Positions 6,088 to 6,290 of a stretch of 6,290 nt of DNA are shown piece by piece (position 1 is the first letter of the stretch; every line of letters begins with the position of its first letter). The position numbers were made by a program, and so were the translations under genes. The notes under the pieces are model-generated. The model searched no databases, had not been told where the DNA came from, and worked only from the letters and a program-made list of their open reading frames with translations. Origin of the DNA: Candidatus Thorarchaeota archaeon (GTDB lineage Archaea; Asgardarchaeota; Thorarchaeia; Thorarchaeales; Thorarchaeaceae); assembly GCA_029856425.1 (NCBI GenBank), contig JAHQWZ010000110.1, positions 1-6,290 on the forward strand, in the 5' to 3' direction.

Positions 6088-6101
6088 CTAGATGCGCATC
6101 A
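6088..6101. repeat. Upstream motif copy 2 with perfect palindrome
   Basis: CTAGATGCGCATCA contains the perfect 10-bp palindrome GATGCGCATC (6091-6100). It sits about 25 bp downstream (on the minus strand) of the TTTATA box, so it would cover the expected transcription start. That is a natural place for a repressor operator. Confidence 0.45.
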
Positions 6102-6121
6102 AAGGGAATGAGCATGTAAGG

Positions 6122-6127
6122 TATAAA
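6122..6127 (-). promoter_or_regulatory. Archaeal TATA box candidate for the HypE-like gene
   Basis: The minus strand reads TTTATA within AGTTTATACC, the best archaeal TATA match seen in the gene-free stretches. Transcription would start near 6098, leaving a leader of about 130 nt before TTG 5965. No + strand gene begins downstream that could use the box in the other direction. The gap between genes here (5966-6150) otherwise shows no tRNA or clear hairpin. Confidence 0.45.
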
Positions 6128-6150
6128 CTAATCGAGATAGCATAGCAATA

Positions 6151-6290
6151 CTAGTCAGGGATATATGCCTCAGCTTCTTGCAGGTCCTCTGATCTGATTC
6201 GCGATCGTATTTTGCTACCACTCAGGAACTCGCCAAGAATAGATGTTTCCCGCAATAGCTCCTTCCATAGGAATGCACGACCACCTCCAG
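6151..6290 (-). CDS. C-terminal end of an unidentified gene (partial)
   Basis: A minus-strand frame is open from the right edge of the window to a TAG at 6151-6153 and gives 45 residues: a Gly-rich beginning (GGGRAFLWKELL), then ILGEFLSGSKIRSRI and a final SEDLQEAEAYIPD. Its residue make-up (charged, helix-like, few rare residues) looks like genuine protein. The other two minus-strand frames stop within about 25 codons, although one plus-strand frame is also open here. I do not recognise the family from so short a tail. It would be upstream of, and in the same direction as, the HypE-like gene, but the 185-nt gap with its own TATA box suggests separate transcription. Confidence 0.45.
   Translation of the reverse strand, partial: GGGRAFLWKELLRETSILGEFLSGSKIRSRIRSEDLQEAEAYIPD

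Noticed and set aside
5966..6150. tRNA, CRISPR repeat or att site
   Set aside because: The two 14-bp copies are too short and too few for CRISPR, no tRNA fold is seen, and no integrase or mobile gene is nearby.

Overview
The window looks archaeal, at roughly 45% GC by eye. Three adjacent protein genes appear to start with TTG, each with a purine-rich Shine-Dalgarno-like stretch upstream (clear for two, weak for wecB). One gene encodes a membrane-anchored helix-hairpin-helix protein, and one encodes a GGHTE-type AIR synthase relative of the kind common in archaea. At least one TTTATA-type archaeal promoter element is visible. An Asgard-like lineage such as Thorarchaeota is possible, but nothing here proves the taxon. 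I see no rRNA, tRNA, CRISPR array, insertion sequence or phage gene.

Left part (1-2079). The window opens inside a + strand gene for a divergent ribose-phosphate pyrophosphokinase (PRPP synthetase homologue). A small - strand winged-helix protein gene (988-1221) faces it tail to tail. This regulator-like gene diverges from a + strand nucleoside phosphorylase of the uridine phosphorylase family (1336-2079). The 114-bp divergent region carries a short perfect inverted repeat and weak TATA-like elements.

Middle (2105-4968). A - strand gene encodes four predicted membrane segments, a proline-rich linker and a C-terminal helix-hairpin-helix domain. It diverges from a + strand pair: wecB (non-hydrolysing UDP-GlcNAc 2-epimerase) and, 75 nt later, surE (survival protein E nucleotidase). 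A 28-codon reading frame ends in TGA directly before the TTG start of wecB.

Right part (4955-6290). A - strand AIR synthase-related, HypE-like gene overlaps the end of surE by 14 bp. Its upstream region (5966-6150) carries a TTTATA box and two copies of a 14-bp motif built on a TGCGCA core. The last 140 bases hold what looks like the C-terminal end of another - strand gene.

How the genes fit together. The PRPP synthetase homologue, nucleoside phosphorylase and SurE all touch nucleotide and phosphoribosyl metabolism (salvage and turnover). WecB supplies UDP-ManNAc for surface glycans. The genes sit on alternating strands and are mostly single units, so this reads as ordinary archaeal core genome rather than a dedicated new system. 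The points most worth following are the altered active-site residues in the first two enzymes, the membrane-tethered HhH protein, and the repeated palindromic motif upstream of the HypE-like gene.
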